Shown piece after piece: positions 32,831-46,214 of a DNA stretch of 64,000 bases. This stretch comes from Streptomyces albus subsp. chlorinus. GTDB taxonomy: Bacteria; Actinomycetota; Actinomycetes; Streptomycetales; Streptomycetaceae. The DNA is taken from assembly GCF_013302895.1 (NCBI RefSeq), contig NZ_VJOK01000001.1:996135-1060134 (forward strand), given 5' to 3'. The first letter of the stretch is position 1; each line of letters opens with the position of its first letter. The notes beneath the pieces were generated by a model. It searched no databases. It saw only the letters and a program-made list of their open reading frames with translations, and was not told the origin of the DNA. Position numbers and translations under genes: made by a program.

Positions 32831-32915
32831 GCCATCGCCTTGGGCCGCTCGGCCACACCGGCCGCCGAGGCCGGCGGCGGGATTCGAACCCGCGGAGAGA
32901 CGACTCTCAAATGGA
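32831..32915 (-). tRNA. class II tRNA-like element with permuted halves (3' half before 5' half)
   Basis: Reading the minus strand, the order is: possible anticodon-stem 3' strand CCAT (32914-32911); variable-arm hairpin GAGAG-TCGT-CTCTC (32908-32895); T-arm GCGGGTTCGAATCCCGC (32893-32877) with a perfect 5-bp stem and B-box; acceptor 3' strand CGCCGGC (32876-32870); 7-nt spacer (32869-32863); acceptor 5' strand GCCGGTG (32862-32856); TG at positions 8-9; class II D-arm GCCGAGCGGCCCAAGGC (32853-32837) with a perfect A-box; G26; and ATGG (32835-32832), which pairs with CCAT. The two acceptor strands pair over 7 bp with one G-U. No normal 5' half lies upstream and no T-arm lies downstream. No CCA is encoded, and no 7-nt anticodon loop with U33 can be assembled, so it may be a remnant of a tandem tRNA pair or a non-decoding RNA. 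Confidence 0.6.
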
Positions 32916-32999
32916 GGAAGGAGCCCCCGCCCGCGCACCGGGCGCGTCCGCGTCCACCGTAGGGGACGGGACGGAGGAGGGGCGAGGGACTTTCACCCG

Positions 33000-33043
33000 C
33001 CGAGGGCCCGGCACCCCGCCAGCATGGGGTGCCGGGCCCTCGG
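33000..33043 (-). terminator. strong hairpin terminator downstream of metK
   Basis: A perfect 18-bp stem pairs 33000-33017 with 33026-33043 around an 8-nt loop, 34 nt after the metK stop. No U-tract follows. It separates metK transcription from the tRNA-like element. Confidence 0.88.
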
Positions 33044-33076
33044 TCCGTGCTCGGTGCGCGGCGCGGGCGGGACGGG

Positions 33077-34285
<1,209 letters not shown>

Positions 34286-34861
34286 ATCGCTCCCTGGGGT
34301 TGCAGCGGCTGCTGGCTGAGCATGGGGCGGACCGGTCGGGGGCTGCGCCCAAGCACGGTCCGCGGCCAGTTTATCCATCTCCGCCCGCATCCAATCACGG
34401 ACTCTCGAACTCCGAGACGACCATGACCTGCTCGATCCAGGCTCCAGCGCGGCCGGAGGGCCGCCGGAGATCCGGACAAGTCAGGGAGTGTCGGTCGGCC
34501 GGGCCCTCCGTCAAGAGTGCCGTTCCGGCCCTGTTCGACTACTTCCGGCCCACTCGGGCAAGATGTCGATTTCCACCGTACGACCCCCGGAAGAGGCCCG
34601 GACAGCCCCCGGAGGCAAACCCTCCGCCCCGACCGGCCCTCGGCCGCACCGGGTGCGGGTGCCCCGCGGCGAAACCGTCAAACCGGGGTTCCGGGGCGCC
34701 CCGGGGACTCCCGCCGCCTCCGAGCGCCACCGGCCACCGCTCCGGCCCTCCGCCCCACCGTGACCGTACGTGACCACACCCGCCCCAGCCGTCACCACGC
34801 GGGGGCTGCCGGCGGCGGCACCCGGGAAGACCCCGGCGCCACCGCCGCCGCACGCCGGATG
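34286..34861. other. 576-bp coaBC-metK intergenic region
   Basis: No gene is supported. It must hold the metK promoter and leader (minus strand) and the end of the coaBC transcript. A weak stem (34811-34818 with 34842-34849) just after coaBC could aid termination. Open frames here lack any family resemblance and Streptomyces-like codon-position bias in a convincing frame. Confidence 0.5.
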
Positions 34862-36106
34862 TCAGCTGTGCGGCAAACGCTCCGCGATCAGGTCCCAGAC
34901 CGTCTCGGCGAGGGCCTCCTTCGGGCCGTACGGGACGGGCGTCTCGCTGCCGTCGGCACCCAGTACGACGGCCTCGTTCTCCTCCGAGCCGAAGGTCTTG
35001 CTCTCCCCCACCTCGTTGACGACCAGCAGGTCACAGCCTTTGGCGGCGAGCTTGGCCCGGCCGTGGGCGAGCACGTCGTCGGTCTCGGCGGCGAAGCCGG
35101 CCACGATCTGGCCGGGGCGCGGCCGGTTCGCGGACAGCTCGGCGAGGATGTCGGGGTTGCGCACCAGGGCCAGCGGCTCGGGTTCGCGGCCCTCCTGCTT
35201 CTTGATCTTGCCGGTGGCGTAGGTGGCGGGGCGGAAGTCGGCGACGGCCGCGGCCATCACCACGGCGTCCGCGTCGGCGGCGGCCTCCATCACGGCCTCG
35301 CGCAGCTCCCCGGCGCTGCCCGCCCGGACGAGGTCCACGCCGGCCGGGTCGGGCAGCGCGCTGTTCGCCGAGACGAGCGTCACCCGGGCGCCGCGGGCGG
35401 CGGCCGTACGGGCGAGCGCGTAGCCCTGCTTGCCGCTGGAGCGGTTGCCGAGGAAGCGCACCGGGTCGAGGGGCTCGCGGGTGCCGCCCGCGGTGACGAC
35501 GACGTGCCGCCCGGCCAGGTCGGTGCCCGCGCCCGCCGCCCCGCGGGCGAGGACCCGGCGGCAGACGTCGAAGAGGGCGTCCGGGTCGGGCAGCCGTCCC
35601 TTGCCGGTGTCCTTGCCGGTCAGGCGGCCGACGGCCGGTTCGATGACGAGGGCGCCCCGCCGCCGCAGCGTGGCGACGTTCTCCTGGGTGGCGGGGTGCT
35701 CCCACATCTCGGTGTGCATCGCGGGCGCGAAGACGAGGGGACATCGCGCCGTCAGCAGCGTGTTGGTGAGCAGGTCGTCGGCGAGGCCGTGCGCCGCCTT
35801 GGCCAGCAGGTCGGCGGTGGCGGGGGCGACGACGACGAGGTCGGCCTCCTGGCCGATGCGCACGTGCGGCACCTCGTGGACGGACTCCCACACCTCGGTC
35901 GCCACCGGGTGCCCGGTCAGTGCCGACCAGGTGGCGGCCCCGACGAAGTGCAGTGCCGACTCGGTCGGGACGGCCCGCACGTCGTGGCCGCTCTCGGTCA
36001 GCCGCCGCGCCAGCTCGCACGCCTTGTACGCGGCGATGCCGCCGCTCACTCCCAGTACGACCTTCGGCCTGCCCGCCGCCGCCCGCTCGTCCCGCTGCTG
36101 CCTCAC
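34862..36106 (-). CDS. coaBC: bifunctional phosphopantothenoylcysteine decarboxylase / phosphopantothenate-cysteine ligase
   Basis: Carries out two steps of coenzyme A synthesis. The N-terminal CoaC flavoprotein has GVSGGIAAYKACELARRL, the substrate clamp FAPAMHTEMWEHPATQEN and an active-site Cys in TARCPLV. The C-terminal CoaB domain has VTAGGTREPLDPVRFLGNRSSGKQGYALA and the KIKK motif (ATGKIKKQ). The 414-residue length is normal. The GTG at 36106 follows a GGGGAG site. It is downstream of rpoZ but separated from it by a hairpin terminator. Confidence 0.97.
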   Translation of the reverse strand: MRQQRDERAAAGRPKVVLGVSGGIAAYKACELARRLTESGHDVRAVPTESALHFVGAATWSALTGHPVATEVWESVHEVPHVRIGQEADLVVVAPATADLLAKAAHGLADDLLTNTLLTARCPLVFAPAMHTEMWEHPATQENVATLRRRGALVIEPAVGRLTGKDTGKGRLPDPDALFDVCRRVLARGAAGAGTDLAGRHVVVTAGGTREPLDPVRFLGNRSSGKQGYALARTAAARGARVTLVSANSALPDPAGVDLVRAGSAGELREAVMEAAADADAVVMAAAVADFRPATYATGKIKKQEGREPEPLALVRNPDILAELSANRPRPGQIVAGFAAETDDVLAHGRAKLAAKGCDLLVVNEVGESKTFGSEENEAVVLGADGSETPVPYGPKEALAETVWDLIAERLPHS

Positions 36107-36160
36107 TCGTTACTCCCCACGCGTCGCTGTGCCCGGTCCCCCAGGGCTATGACACACCAG

Positions 36161-36187
36161 GGGCCCGGCAGCCGCGCTGCCGGGCCC
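36161..36187 (-). terminator. hairpin terminator between rpoZ and coaBC
   Basis: A perfect 12-bp stem pairs 36161-36172 with 36176-36187 around a 3-nt CGC loop, 22 nt after the rpoZ stop on the minus strand. It probably ends the sIHF-gmk-rpoZ transcript. Confidence 0.82.
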
Positions 36188-36208
36188 TTGTGCAGTGGTA
36201 CCGACCGG

Positions 36209-36487
36209 TTACTGGGTGACCGGCGGAGCGTCGACGGACTCGGAGGTGAGGAGTCCGGCGTTGATCTCACGGAGCGCGATGGAGAGCGGCTTCTCGTGCA
36301 CGTGGGTGTCCACCAGCGGGCCGACGTACTCGAGGAGGCCCTCACCGAGCTGGGAGTAGTACGCGTTGATCTGTCGCGCGCGCTTGGCGGCGTAGATCAC
36401 GAGGCTGTACTTGGAGTCGGTGGCCTCGAGCAGCTCATCAATCGGCGGGTTGATGATGCCCTCGGGCGTGGTGATGGAAGAGGACAC
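36209..36487 (-). CDS. rpoZ: RNA polymerase omega subunit
   Basis: A 92-residue omega subunit that helps RNA polymerase assembly. The signature is [35 protein letters not shown]. The GTG at 36487 gives the typical actinobacterial N-terminus ([10 protein letters not shown]). It is 66 nt after gmk in the group sIHF-gmk-rpoZ. In Streptomyces, loss of omega impairs differentiation and antibiotic production. Confidence 0.97.
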   Translation of the reverse strand: MSSSITTPEGIINPPIDELLEATDSKYSLVIYAAKRARQINAYYSQLGEGLLEYVGPLVDTHVHEKPLSIALREINAGLLTSESVDAPPVTQ

Positions 36488-36553
36488 TCTCTGCCTTCCG
36501 AAGGGTGATTGAGGAGGGGATCGATGCGCGCGCAGCGCGCTGAGCGCTGGAGG

Positions 36554-37150
36554 TCAATCGATACGCATCAAGGCTAGCAGCTCGGCGCTCACGTCCTCGA
36601 CGGAGGTGTTGACCAGCGTCCGGTCGAACTCGGACTCGGCCGCCAGTTCGGTGCGCGCCACCTCGAGCCTGCGCTCGATGACGTCCGGCGCCTCGGTGCC
36701 CCGGCCGGTCAGCCGCCTGACCAGCTCCTCCCAGCTGGGCGGAGCGAGGAAGACGAGCTGCGCCTGAGGCATGGACTGCTTGACCAGCCGGGCGCCCTGC
36801 AGGTCGATCTCCAGCAGGACGGGTTCCCCGCGCCGGAGGTGCTCCAGCACCGCCTGACGGGGCGTGCCGTAGCGGTTGCCCGCGAACTCGGCCCACTCCA
36901 GCAGTTCGCCGTTGGCGACCAGCTTGTCGAACTCCTCGTCGTCGACGAAGAAGTACTGCACGCCGTGGCGCTCGCCGGGGCGGGGCCTGCGGGTGGTGGC
37001 GGAGACGGAGAGCCAGACCTCCGGATGGGCCTTGCGCATATGGGCGACGACCGTGCTCTTACCGACCCCGGAGGGACCGGAGAGCACGGTCAGCCGCGAC
37101 GTGCCGACCGGGGGTGCCGGGGTCTCCCCCCGGGGAACTGCAGAACTCAT
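36554..37150 (-). CDS. gmk: guanylate kinase
   Basis: Phosphorylates GMP to GDP. The 198-residue protein has a P-loop ([13 protein letters not shown]), the GMP-binding [13 protein letters not shown] and [12 protein letters not shown], and LLEIDLQGA. The ATG at 37150 is used. It sits 37 nt after the sIHF gene and before rpoZ, a conserved arrangement that also links nucleotide supply with RNA polymerase. Confidence 0.97.
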   Translation of the reverse strand: MSSAVPRGETPAPPVGTSRLTVLSGPSGVGKSTVVAHMRKAHPEVWLSVSATTRRPRPGERHGVQYFFVDDEEFDKLVANGELLEWAEFAGNRYGTPRQAVLEHLRRGEPVLLEIDLQGARLVKQSMPQAQLVFLAPPSWEELVRRLTGRGTEAPDVIERRLEVARTELAAESEFDRTLVNTSVEDVSAELLALMRID

Positions 37151-37187
37151 GCAGCGATTATCCCGGTTAACGGGAGTGCCTGAGACC

Positions 37188-37511
37188 TCAGGCGTTCGCG
37201 CCTCCGAACTCGCGCTCCAGAGCGGCGATCTGGTTGGAGCCGAGGCCACGGACCCGGCGGCTCTCGGAGATCCCGAGGCGCTCCATGATCTGCTTGGCGC
37301 GGACCTTGCCGACGCCGGGCAGGGACTCCAGGAGAGCGGAGACCTTCATCTTGCCGATCACATCGTTCTCCTGGCCCTGCTTGATGACCTCGTGCAGGGA
37401 CGCGCCGGAGTGCTTGAGCCGGTTCTTGACCTCGGCGCGCTCCCGGCGAGCCGCGGCGGCCTTTTCGAGCGCGGCTGCGCGCTGTTCAGGGGTAAGGGGC
37501 GGAAGAGCCAC
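37188..37511 (-). CDS. sihf: actinobacterial integration host factor sIHF
   Basis: A 107-residue basic nucleoid-associated protein of actinobacteria, unrelated in fold to enterobacterial IHF. A long N-terminal helix ([27 protein letters not shown]) precedes a helix-hairpin-helix-like segment ([21 protein letters not shown]) that contacts DNA. In S. coelicolor sIHF affects chromosome compaction, sporulation and antibiotic production; the mycobacterial homolog is essential. The GTG at 37511 is the start. Confidence 0.95.
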   Translation of the reverse strand: MALPPLTPEQRAAALEKAAAARRERAEVKNRLKHSGASLHEVIKQGQENDVIGKMKVSALLESLPGVGKVRAKQIMERLGISESRRVRGLGSNQIAALEREFGGANA

Positions 37512-37662
37512 GCCTACGTCACCTCGGATGTCGAACTGTCGGATACGGATCGGTGAGGAACCTAGTACTCCCCCACCTGCGGAGCAACGAGCAACGCGGC
37601 TGTTCGCGGTGCTCTCGACGGAGACTAGCGGGCGTGAGCGCAGGAGTCAGCGAGAACAGACG

Positions 37663-37694
37663 AAAAGTCCTGGTCAGCCTCGCTCGACCAGGAC
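37663..37694 (-). terminator. intrinsic terminator of the pyrimidine operon
   Basis: On the minus strand a 9-bp stem (37694-37686 with 37675-37667) is followed directly by TTTT (37666-37663). This is a classical Rho-independent terminator and is rare in such GC-rich DNA. It lies 90 nt after the pyrF stop and before the sIHF gene. Confidence 0.85.
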
Positions 37695-37783
37695 ATTTCT
37701 GGACATAATCGACGCATTTTTTGGATCCGGTCCGGTCTCCGGCTCCGGTTCCGGGTCGAAAACGGGTGCGGATTCCGCAGCCG

Positions 37784-38623
37784 TCAGGCGACCGCGGCCC
37801 GCACCTCGTCGGCGAAGCGCGCCGCGGAATCCCGCAGTCCGCCCACTCCGGGTCCGTGACGAAGAACACCCCGGCTCACGCTGGGTACGACATTCCGGAC
37901 AGCCGGCCCGAAGACCGCGGGCAGGTCCGCCGGCCTCGCACCCTGCGCCCCGATGCCGGGGGCCAGCAGCGGGCCGTTGACCGCCAGGTCGAACGCCGAC
38001 AGGTCACCGAGCGTCGCGCCGACCACCGCGCCGAACGAGCCCAGCGGCGCGGCGCCCGCGTTCCGCTCCGCCAGGTGCCGCAGCACGGTGGCCGCCACCG
38101 TCGAGCCGTCGGCGCGGACCGCGCGCTGCACCTCCGAGCCCTCCGGGTTGGAGGTGAGCGCCAGCACGAAGAGCCCGGCGCCGGCGGCCGTGGCCGCCTC
38201 CACCGCCGGGTCCAGCGCGCCGAAGCCGAGGTACGGGCTGACGGTCAGCGCGTCCGAGAACAGCGGGCTGTCCGGGTGGAGGAAGGCGGCGGCGTAGGCG
38301 TCCATGGTGGAGCCGATGTCGCCGCGCTTGGCGTCCATGACCACCAGGGCGCCGGCGGCGCGGGCCTCGGCCACCGTCTGCTCCAGCACGGCGACGCCCC
38401 GCGAGCCGAAACGCTCGTAGAAGGCCGCCTGCGGCTTGAGGACGGCGGCCCGGTCGGCCAGCGCCTCCACCACCGTGCGGCTGAACCGCTCAAGGCCGGC
38501 GACGTCGTCGTCCAGCCCCCAGGCGTGCAGCAGCGAGGCGTGCGGGTCGATGCCGACGCACAGCGGGCCGCGGGTGTCCATGGCGCGGCGCAGGCGGGTG
38601 CCGAAGGGTTCCGGCCCGGTCAT
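37784..38623 (-). CDS. pyrF: orotidine 5'-phosphate decarboxylase
   Basis: Last step of UMP synthesis. The 279-residue length and the segments CVGIDPHASLL and VVMDAKRGDIGSTMDAYA (catalytic Lys-Asp region) identify the long actinobacterial/mycobacterial type. The ATG at 38623 overlaps the pyrD stop as ATGA, so it is translationally coupled. It ends the operon. Confidence 0.96.
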   Translation of the reverse strand: MTGPEPFGTRLRRAMDTRGPLCVGIDPHASLLHAWGLDDDVAGLERFSRTVVEALADRAAVLKPQAAFYERFGSRGVAVLEQTVAEARAAGALVVMDAKRGDIGSTMDAYAAAFLHPDSPLFSDALTVSPYLGFGALDPAVEAATAAGAGLFVLALTSNPEGSEVQRAVRADGSTVAATVLRHLAERNAGAAPLGSFGAVVGATLGDLSAFDLAVNGPLLAPGIGAQGARPADLPAVFGPAVRNVVPSVSRGVLRHGPGVGGLRDSAARFADEVRAAVA

Positions 38624-39744
38624 GCGGTCCTCCCCCGTCCGTCTCCGGCACGGTGCTCGGCGCCGACGGCCTCGGCGAGGGTGGCGTAGGGGCTGGCCGC
38701 GAGCCTCTCGGCGAGCCCCTTGTGCATCCGGCGCATCCACAGCGGCCCCTCGTACAGGAACGCCGTGTAGCCCTGGACGAGCGTGGCCCCGGCCAGGATG
38801 CGGCGCCAGGCGTCCTCGGCGGTGGTGACGCCGCCGACGCCGACGAGCGTGAGCCGGCCGCCGACGCGGGCGTAGAGGCGGCGCAGCACCTCCAGCGACC
38901 GGTCGCGGACCGGCTCCCCGGACAGGCCGCCGGTCTCGGCGGTCAGCTCCGGGCCGGAGACCAGCCCGAGCCCCTCCCTGGCGATGGTGGTGTTCGTCGC
39001 GATGATCCCGTCCAGGCCCAGTTCGAGCGCGAGATCGGCGACGGCGTCGATGTCCTCGTCCGCCAGGTCCGGGGCGATCTTGACCAGCAGCGGCACGCGC
39101 CGGGTGGTGACCGCGCGGTCGGCGGCCTCCCGGACGGCTGTCAGCAGCGGGCGCAGGTGTTCGCTCGCCTGGAGGTCGCGCAGGCCGGGCGTGTTGGGCG
39201 AGGAGACGTTGACGACGAGGTAGTCGGCGTGCGGGGCGAGCGCCTCGGCGGAGAGGACGTAGTCGGCGGCGGCCTCCGCCTCCGGGACGGCCTTCGTCTT
39301 GCCGATGTTGACGCCGACAGTCGTGCGGAAGACGGGGCGCCGGTCGGCCAGCCGGGCCGCCACGGCCGCCGAGCCGTCGTTGTTGAAACCCATCCGGTTG
39401 ATCAGCGCCCGGTCCCCGGCCAGCCGGAACAGCCGCTTCTTCGGGTTGCCCGGCTGGGCGCTGCCGGTGACGGTGCCGACCTCGACATGGTCGAAGCCGA
39501 GCATGGCCAGGCCGTCGATGCCCTCCGCGTTCTTGTCGAACCCGGCGGCCAGCCCGAGCGGGCCGTGCATCCGCCGGCCCAGGGCCTCGATACGGAGCTG
39601 CTTGTGGCGGGGGGCGAGGACGGCGGCGGCGAAGGTGCGCAGGACGGGGACGCGGGCTGCCGCCCGGATCCAGGAGAAGGCCAGGTGGTGGGCCTTTTCC
39701 GGATCCATGCGGCAGAAGACGGTGCGGAAGAGGAGTCCGTACAT
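38620..39744 (-). CDS. pyrD: dihydroorotate dehydrogenase (quinone), class 2
   Basis: Oxidises dihydroorotate to orotate, passing electrons to menaquinone. The N-terminal helical membrane-association segment ([23 protein letters not shown]) and catalytic Ser region ([15 protein letters not shown]) mark class 2, along with FMN-binding [11 protein letters not shown]. It has 374 residues. The ATG at 39744 lies 107 nt after carB; its stop is coupled to pyrF. Confidence 0.97.
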   Translation of the reverse strand: MYGLLFRTVFCRMDPEKAHHLAFSWIRAAARVPVLRTFAAAVLAPRHKQLRIEALGRRMHGPLGLAAGFDKNAEGIDGLAMLGFDHVEVGTVTGSAQPGNPKKRLFRLAGDRALINRMGFNNDGSAAVAARLADRRPVFRTTVGVNIGKTKAVPEAEAAADYVLSAEALAPHADYLVVNVSSPNTPGLRDLQASEHLRPLLTAVREAADRAVTTRRVPLLVKIAPDLADEDIDAVADLALELGLDGIIATNTTIAREGLGLVSGPELTAETGGLSGEPVRDRSLEVLRRLYARVGGRLTLVGVGGVTTAEDAWRRILAGATLVQGYTAFLYEGPLWMRRMHKGLAERLAASPYATLAEAVGAEHRAGDGRGRTA

Positions 39745-39851
39745 GGGGTGGTGGGTTCCTGTGGTGGGTCGTGCCCCCGCCCCGCCCCTTCCCGGGGTCC
39801 GGGCGCGGAGAGCCCGGTTGCGGAGAGGGGCGGGACGGGAGCGGGAGGGCC

Positions 39852-43164
<3,313 letters not shown>

Positions 43165-43172
<8 letters not shown>

Positions 43173-44322
43173 GCTGGTCCTCCATGAGGGTGACGAAGCG
43201 GTCGAAGAGGTAGGCGGCGTCGTGCGGACCCGCTGCCGCTTCGGGGTGGTACTGGACGCTGAAGGCGGGCCTGTCGAGGAGCCGCAGTCCCTCGACGACA
43301 CCGTCGTTCAGACACACGTGCGAGACCTCGGCTCGGCCGTAGGGGGTGTCGCTGACCCGGTCGGTGGGCGCGTCCACGGCGAAGCCGTGGTTGTGCGCGG
43401 TGACCTCGACCTTTCCGGTCGTACGGTCCTGGACCGGTTGGTTGATGCCGCGGTGCCCGTACTTGAGCTTGAAGGTGCCGAAGCCCAGCGCGCGGCCGAG
43501 GATCTGGTTGCCGAAGCAGATCCCGAACAGCGGGGTGCCGCGCTCCAGCACGCCGCGCATCAGCTCCACCGGGTGGTCGGCGGTGGCCGGGTCACCGGGG
43601 CCGTTGGAGAAGAACACCCCGTCGGGCGCGACGGCCTCGATGTCCTCGGCGGTCGCGGTGGCGGGCAGCACGTGCACCTCTATGCCGCGCTCGGCCATCC
43701 GCTGCGGGGTCATGCCCTTGATGCCCAGGTCCACGGCGGCGACGGTGAACCGCTTCTCCCCGAGCGCGGGGACGACATAGGCCTCCTTGGTGGCGACCTC
43801 GCCGCTCAGGTCGGCGCCCTTCATGACGGGCGCCTGCTGGACGCGGGCGAGCAGTCCGGCCTCGCCCGCCGCCGCGGCCTCGCCGGAGAAGATGCCGACC
43901 CGCATAGCGCCGCGCTCGCGCAGATGGCGGGTGAGGGCGCGGGTGTCCACGCCGCTGATGCCCACGACGCCCTGGTCGCGCAGCTCCTCGTCCAGGGAGC
44001 GGGTGGCGCGCCAGTTGGAGGGGGTGCGGGCCGGGTCGCGGACCACGTAGCCGGCCACCCAGATCCGGCCGGACTCGGCGTCCTCGTCGTTGACACCGGT
44101 GTTGCCCACGTGCGGGGCCGTCATCACGACGACCTGGCGGTGGTAGGAGGGGTCGGTCAGGGTTTCCTGGTAGCCGGTCATCCCGGTGGAGAACACGGCC
44201 TCGCCGAAGGTCTCCCCCACGGCCCCGTAGGCACGCCCGCGGAAGGTACGGCCGTCCTCCAGGACGAGAAGGGCGTCCCTCGCCGTCGTGCCGGTCGCTC
44301 CCCTGGCGGAGGTCGTCATCAT
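43165..44322 (-). CDS. carA: carbamoyl-phosphate synthase small (glutaminase) subunit
   Basis: Releases ammonia from glutamine for CarB. The 385-residue protein has an N-terminal CPSase domain ([17 protein letters not shown]) and a C-terminal class I amidotransferase domain with the Cys nucleophile in [11 protein letters not shown] and catalytic His in SVQYHPEA. Two ATGs stand in tandem (44322 and 44319); the first overlaps the stop of the upstream membrane protein gene as ATGA. Confidence 0.98.
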
Positions 44323-44918
44323 GCGCCTTCCTTGTGCTGCTGCGTCGCCGCGACGCCGTTGTCGCCGCTCATTGCGTTGATCTTCTCGACCCACTCGGCC
44401 TGCGCGGCCGAGTGGTCGAAGCGGAATCCGGAGTCCAGCCGCCGTCCGCCCAGCTCCCAGGTGACGATCAGCAGGCCGCCCTCGGTCAGGACCTTGCCCG
44501 CGATGCCGGTGTCGAGCCGGGCGCCGCGCAGCTGCCCGGCGGGGACGAAGAAGTCCTCAGCGCCGGGGCGCCGCACCTGAAGCCCCTCGTCGGTCAGGAT
44601 CAGCTCGGCCCGGCTGCGGGTGCCCAGGCCGTGGGCGACGATCCGGTCGAGCCACTGCCCGGCGCTGGTGGAGCCGTGGTAGCGGCCGGCCGCCTCCAGC
44701 AGCGGCTCGCCCACCTGCGCGGGCCGCTGCGGCAGTTCGGGCAGGTCTCCCTGGAGGGTGCCGCGCCACTTCCAGCCCTGGCGCATCAGCCAGTACAGCA
44801 GGGCGATGAACAGCAGGAGGCCGACGACCCAGCCCGCGCGGGCGGCCCAGTCGGTGACTTCCTGGGATTTCTGGGCGGCCGCCAGTGCGGCCCCAGGGTG
44901 GTTCGACACGCCGCTCAC
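44319..44918 (-). CDS. membrane protein of unknown function within the pyr operon
   Basis: A 199-residue protein with one clear transmembrane helix (about residues 28-45, [18 protein letters not shown]) and a cytoplasmic domain of about 130 residues that looks like a PH-type fold ([34 protein letters not shown], then [19 protein letters not shown]). It is coupled to both neighbours, as GTGA with pyrC at 44915-44918 and ATGA with carA. This tight placement is conserved in Streptomyces as far as I recall. A role in pyrimidine synthesis is possible but unproven. Confidence 0.8.
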   Translation of the reverse strand: MSGVSNHPGAALAAAQKSQEVTDWAARAGWVVGLLLFIALLYWLMRQGWKWRGTLQGDLPELPQRPAQVGEPLLEAAGRYHGSTSAGQWLDRIVAHGLGTRSRAELILTDEGLQVRRPGAEDFFVPAGQLRGARLDTGIAGKVLTEGGLLIVTWELGGRRLDSGFRFDHSAAQAEWVEKINAMSGDNGVAATQQHKEGA

Positions 44919-46213
44919 CTCAGTACCCCGTCCACAACCGTCGCGCGGCCCCGCAGCCAGGTGTGGGTGACGCGTCCGGGCAGCTCACGGCCCTCGTAGG
45001 GGGTGTTGGCGCTGCGGGAGGCGAAGCCCGCGGGGTCCACCTGTCCACGGTAAGCCGCGTCGACGAGAACCAGGTTGGCGGGCTCGCCGTGCGCCACGGG
45101 GCGGCCGTGGCCCTCCAGCCGGCCGATGGCGGCGGGCCGGTGGGACATGCGGTCGGCGACCTGCGCCCAGTCCAGCAGCCCGGTCTCCACCATGGTGTGC
45201 TGGACCACCGAGAGGGCCGTCTCCAGGCCGACCATGCCCATGGCCGCCGCGCCCCACTCGCAGTCCTTGTCCTCGTGCGGGTGCGGCGCGTGGTCGGTGG
45301 CGACGCAGTCGATGGTGCCGTCGGCCAGGGCCTCGCGGAGCGCCATGACGTCGGCCTCGGTGCGCAGCGGCGGGTTCACCTTGTAGACGGGGTTGTAGGA
45401 GCGCACCATCTCGTCGGTGAGCAGCAGGTGGTGCGGGGTCACCTCGGCGGTGACGTTCCAGCCCTTGGACTTGGCCCAGCGCACGATCTCCACGGAGCCG
45501 GCCGTGGACAGGTGGCAGATGTGGACGCGGGAGCCGACGTGGGCGGCGAGCAGCACGTCCCGGGCGATGATCGACTCCTCGGCGACGGCCGGCCAGCCGG
45601 CGAGCCCGAGTTCGGCGGAGACGGTGCCCTCGTTCATCTGGGCGCCCTCGGTCAGCCGGGGCTCCTGGGCGTGCTGGGCGACCACACCGTCGAACGCCTT
45701 CACGTACTCCAGGGCCCGCCGCATGATCACCGCGTCGTCCACGCACTTGCCGTCGTCGGAGAAGACCCGCACCCCGGCGGCGGAGTCGTGCATGGCGCCC
45801 AGCTCGGCGAGCTGCTTGCCCTCCAGGCCGACGGTGACGGCGCCGACAGGGCGTACGTCGCAGTAGCCGTACTCCTTGCCCAGCCGCCACACCTGCTCGA
45901 CGACGCCCGCGGTGTCGGCGACGGGGAAGGTGTTGGCCATGGCGTGCACGGCGGTGTAGCCGCCCTTGGCGGCGGCCCGGGTGCCGGTCAGCACGGTCTC
46001 GGAGTCCTCGCGGCCGGGCTCGCGCAGATGGGTGTGCAGGTCCACCAGGCCCGGCAGCAGGATGCCGCCCTGGGCCTCGACCACCTCGGCGCCGGGCGCT
46101 TCGATGCCCCGGCCGATCTCCTGGACGGTGCCGTCGGCCAGCAGGACGTCCTGCGGCTCACCGCCCAGCAGCCGCGCCCCGCGGATCAGCGTCTTGTCGT
46201 CCGGCTCGGTCAT
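44915..46213 (-). CDS. pyrC: dihydroorotase
   Basis: Cyclises carbamoyl aspartate to dihydroorotate. The 432-residue amidohydrolase has the metal motif LVDLHTHLREPG, the metal His in HICHLSTAGS and the catalytic Asp in CVATDHAPH; it is the type I (long) class. The ATG at 46213 is 1 nt downstream of the pyrB stop, so the two are coupled. Confidence 0.97.
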   Translation of the reverse strand: MTEPDDKTLIRGARLLGGEPQDVLLADGTVQEIGRGIEAPGAEVVEAQGGILLPGLVDLHTHLREPGREDSETVLTGTRAAAKGGYTAVHAMANTFPVADTAGVVEQVWRLGKEYGYCDVRPVGAVTVGLEGKQLAELGAMHDSAAGVRVFSDDGKCVDDAVIMRRALEYVKAFDGVVAQHAQEPRLTEGAQMNEGTVSAELGLAGWPAVAEESIIARDVLLAAHVGSRVHICHLSTAGSVEIVRWAKSKGWNVTAEVTPHHLLLTDEMVRSYNPVYKVNPPLRTEADVMALREALADGTIDCVATDHAPHPHEDKDCEWGAAAMGMVGLETALSVVQHTMVETGLLDWAQVADRMSHRPAAIGRLEGHGRPVAHGEPANLVLVDAAYRGQVDPAGFASRSANTPYEGRELPGRVTHTWLRGRATVVDGVLR

Positions 46214-46214
46214 C

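Larger units (their letters stand above)
32557..33076. other. 520-bp priA-metK intergenic region
   Basis: This region holds no protein gene I can support. From the metK side it contains the strong hairpin terminator at 33000-33043, then the permuted tRNA-like element at 32831-32915. A GC-rich hairpin follows (GGCCGGG / CCCGGGCC around TGCATG, about 32813-32833), which might terminate that RNA. About 255 bp of priA leader without recognisable features completes it. Confidence 0.6.

Noticed and set aside
32856-32940. An ordinary tRNA gene at the T-arm sequence
   Set aside because: Upstream of the variable arm (32916-33000 on the minus strand) there is no D-arm and no strand complementary to the 3' acceptor. 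The matching 5' half lies downstream instead, which is why the permuted reading was preferred.
34286-34450. SAM riboswitch in the metK leader
   Set aside because: None of the conserved SAM-I or SAM-II core blocks is visible, and no terminator hairpin precedes the ribosome-binding site.
34511-34853. Short open frames on both strands between metK and coaBC
   Set aside because: They overlap one another in several frames, have no ribosome-binding site or family resemblance, and have the Arg/Pro/Gly composition of non-coding high-GC DNA.
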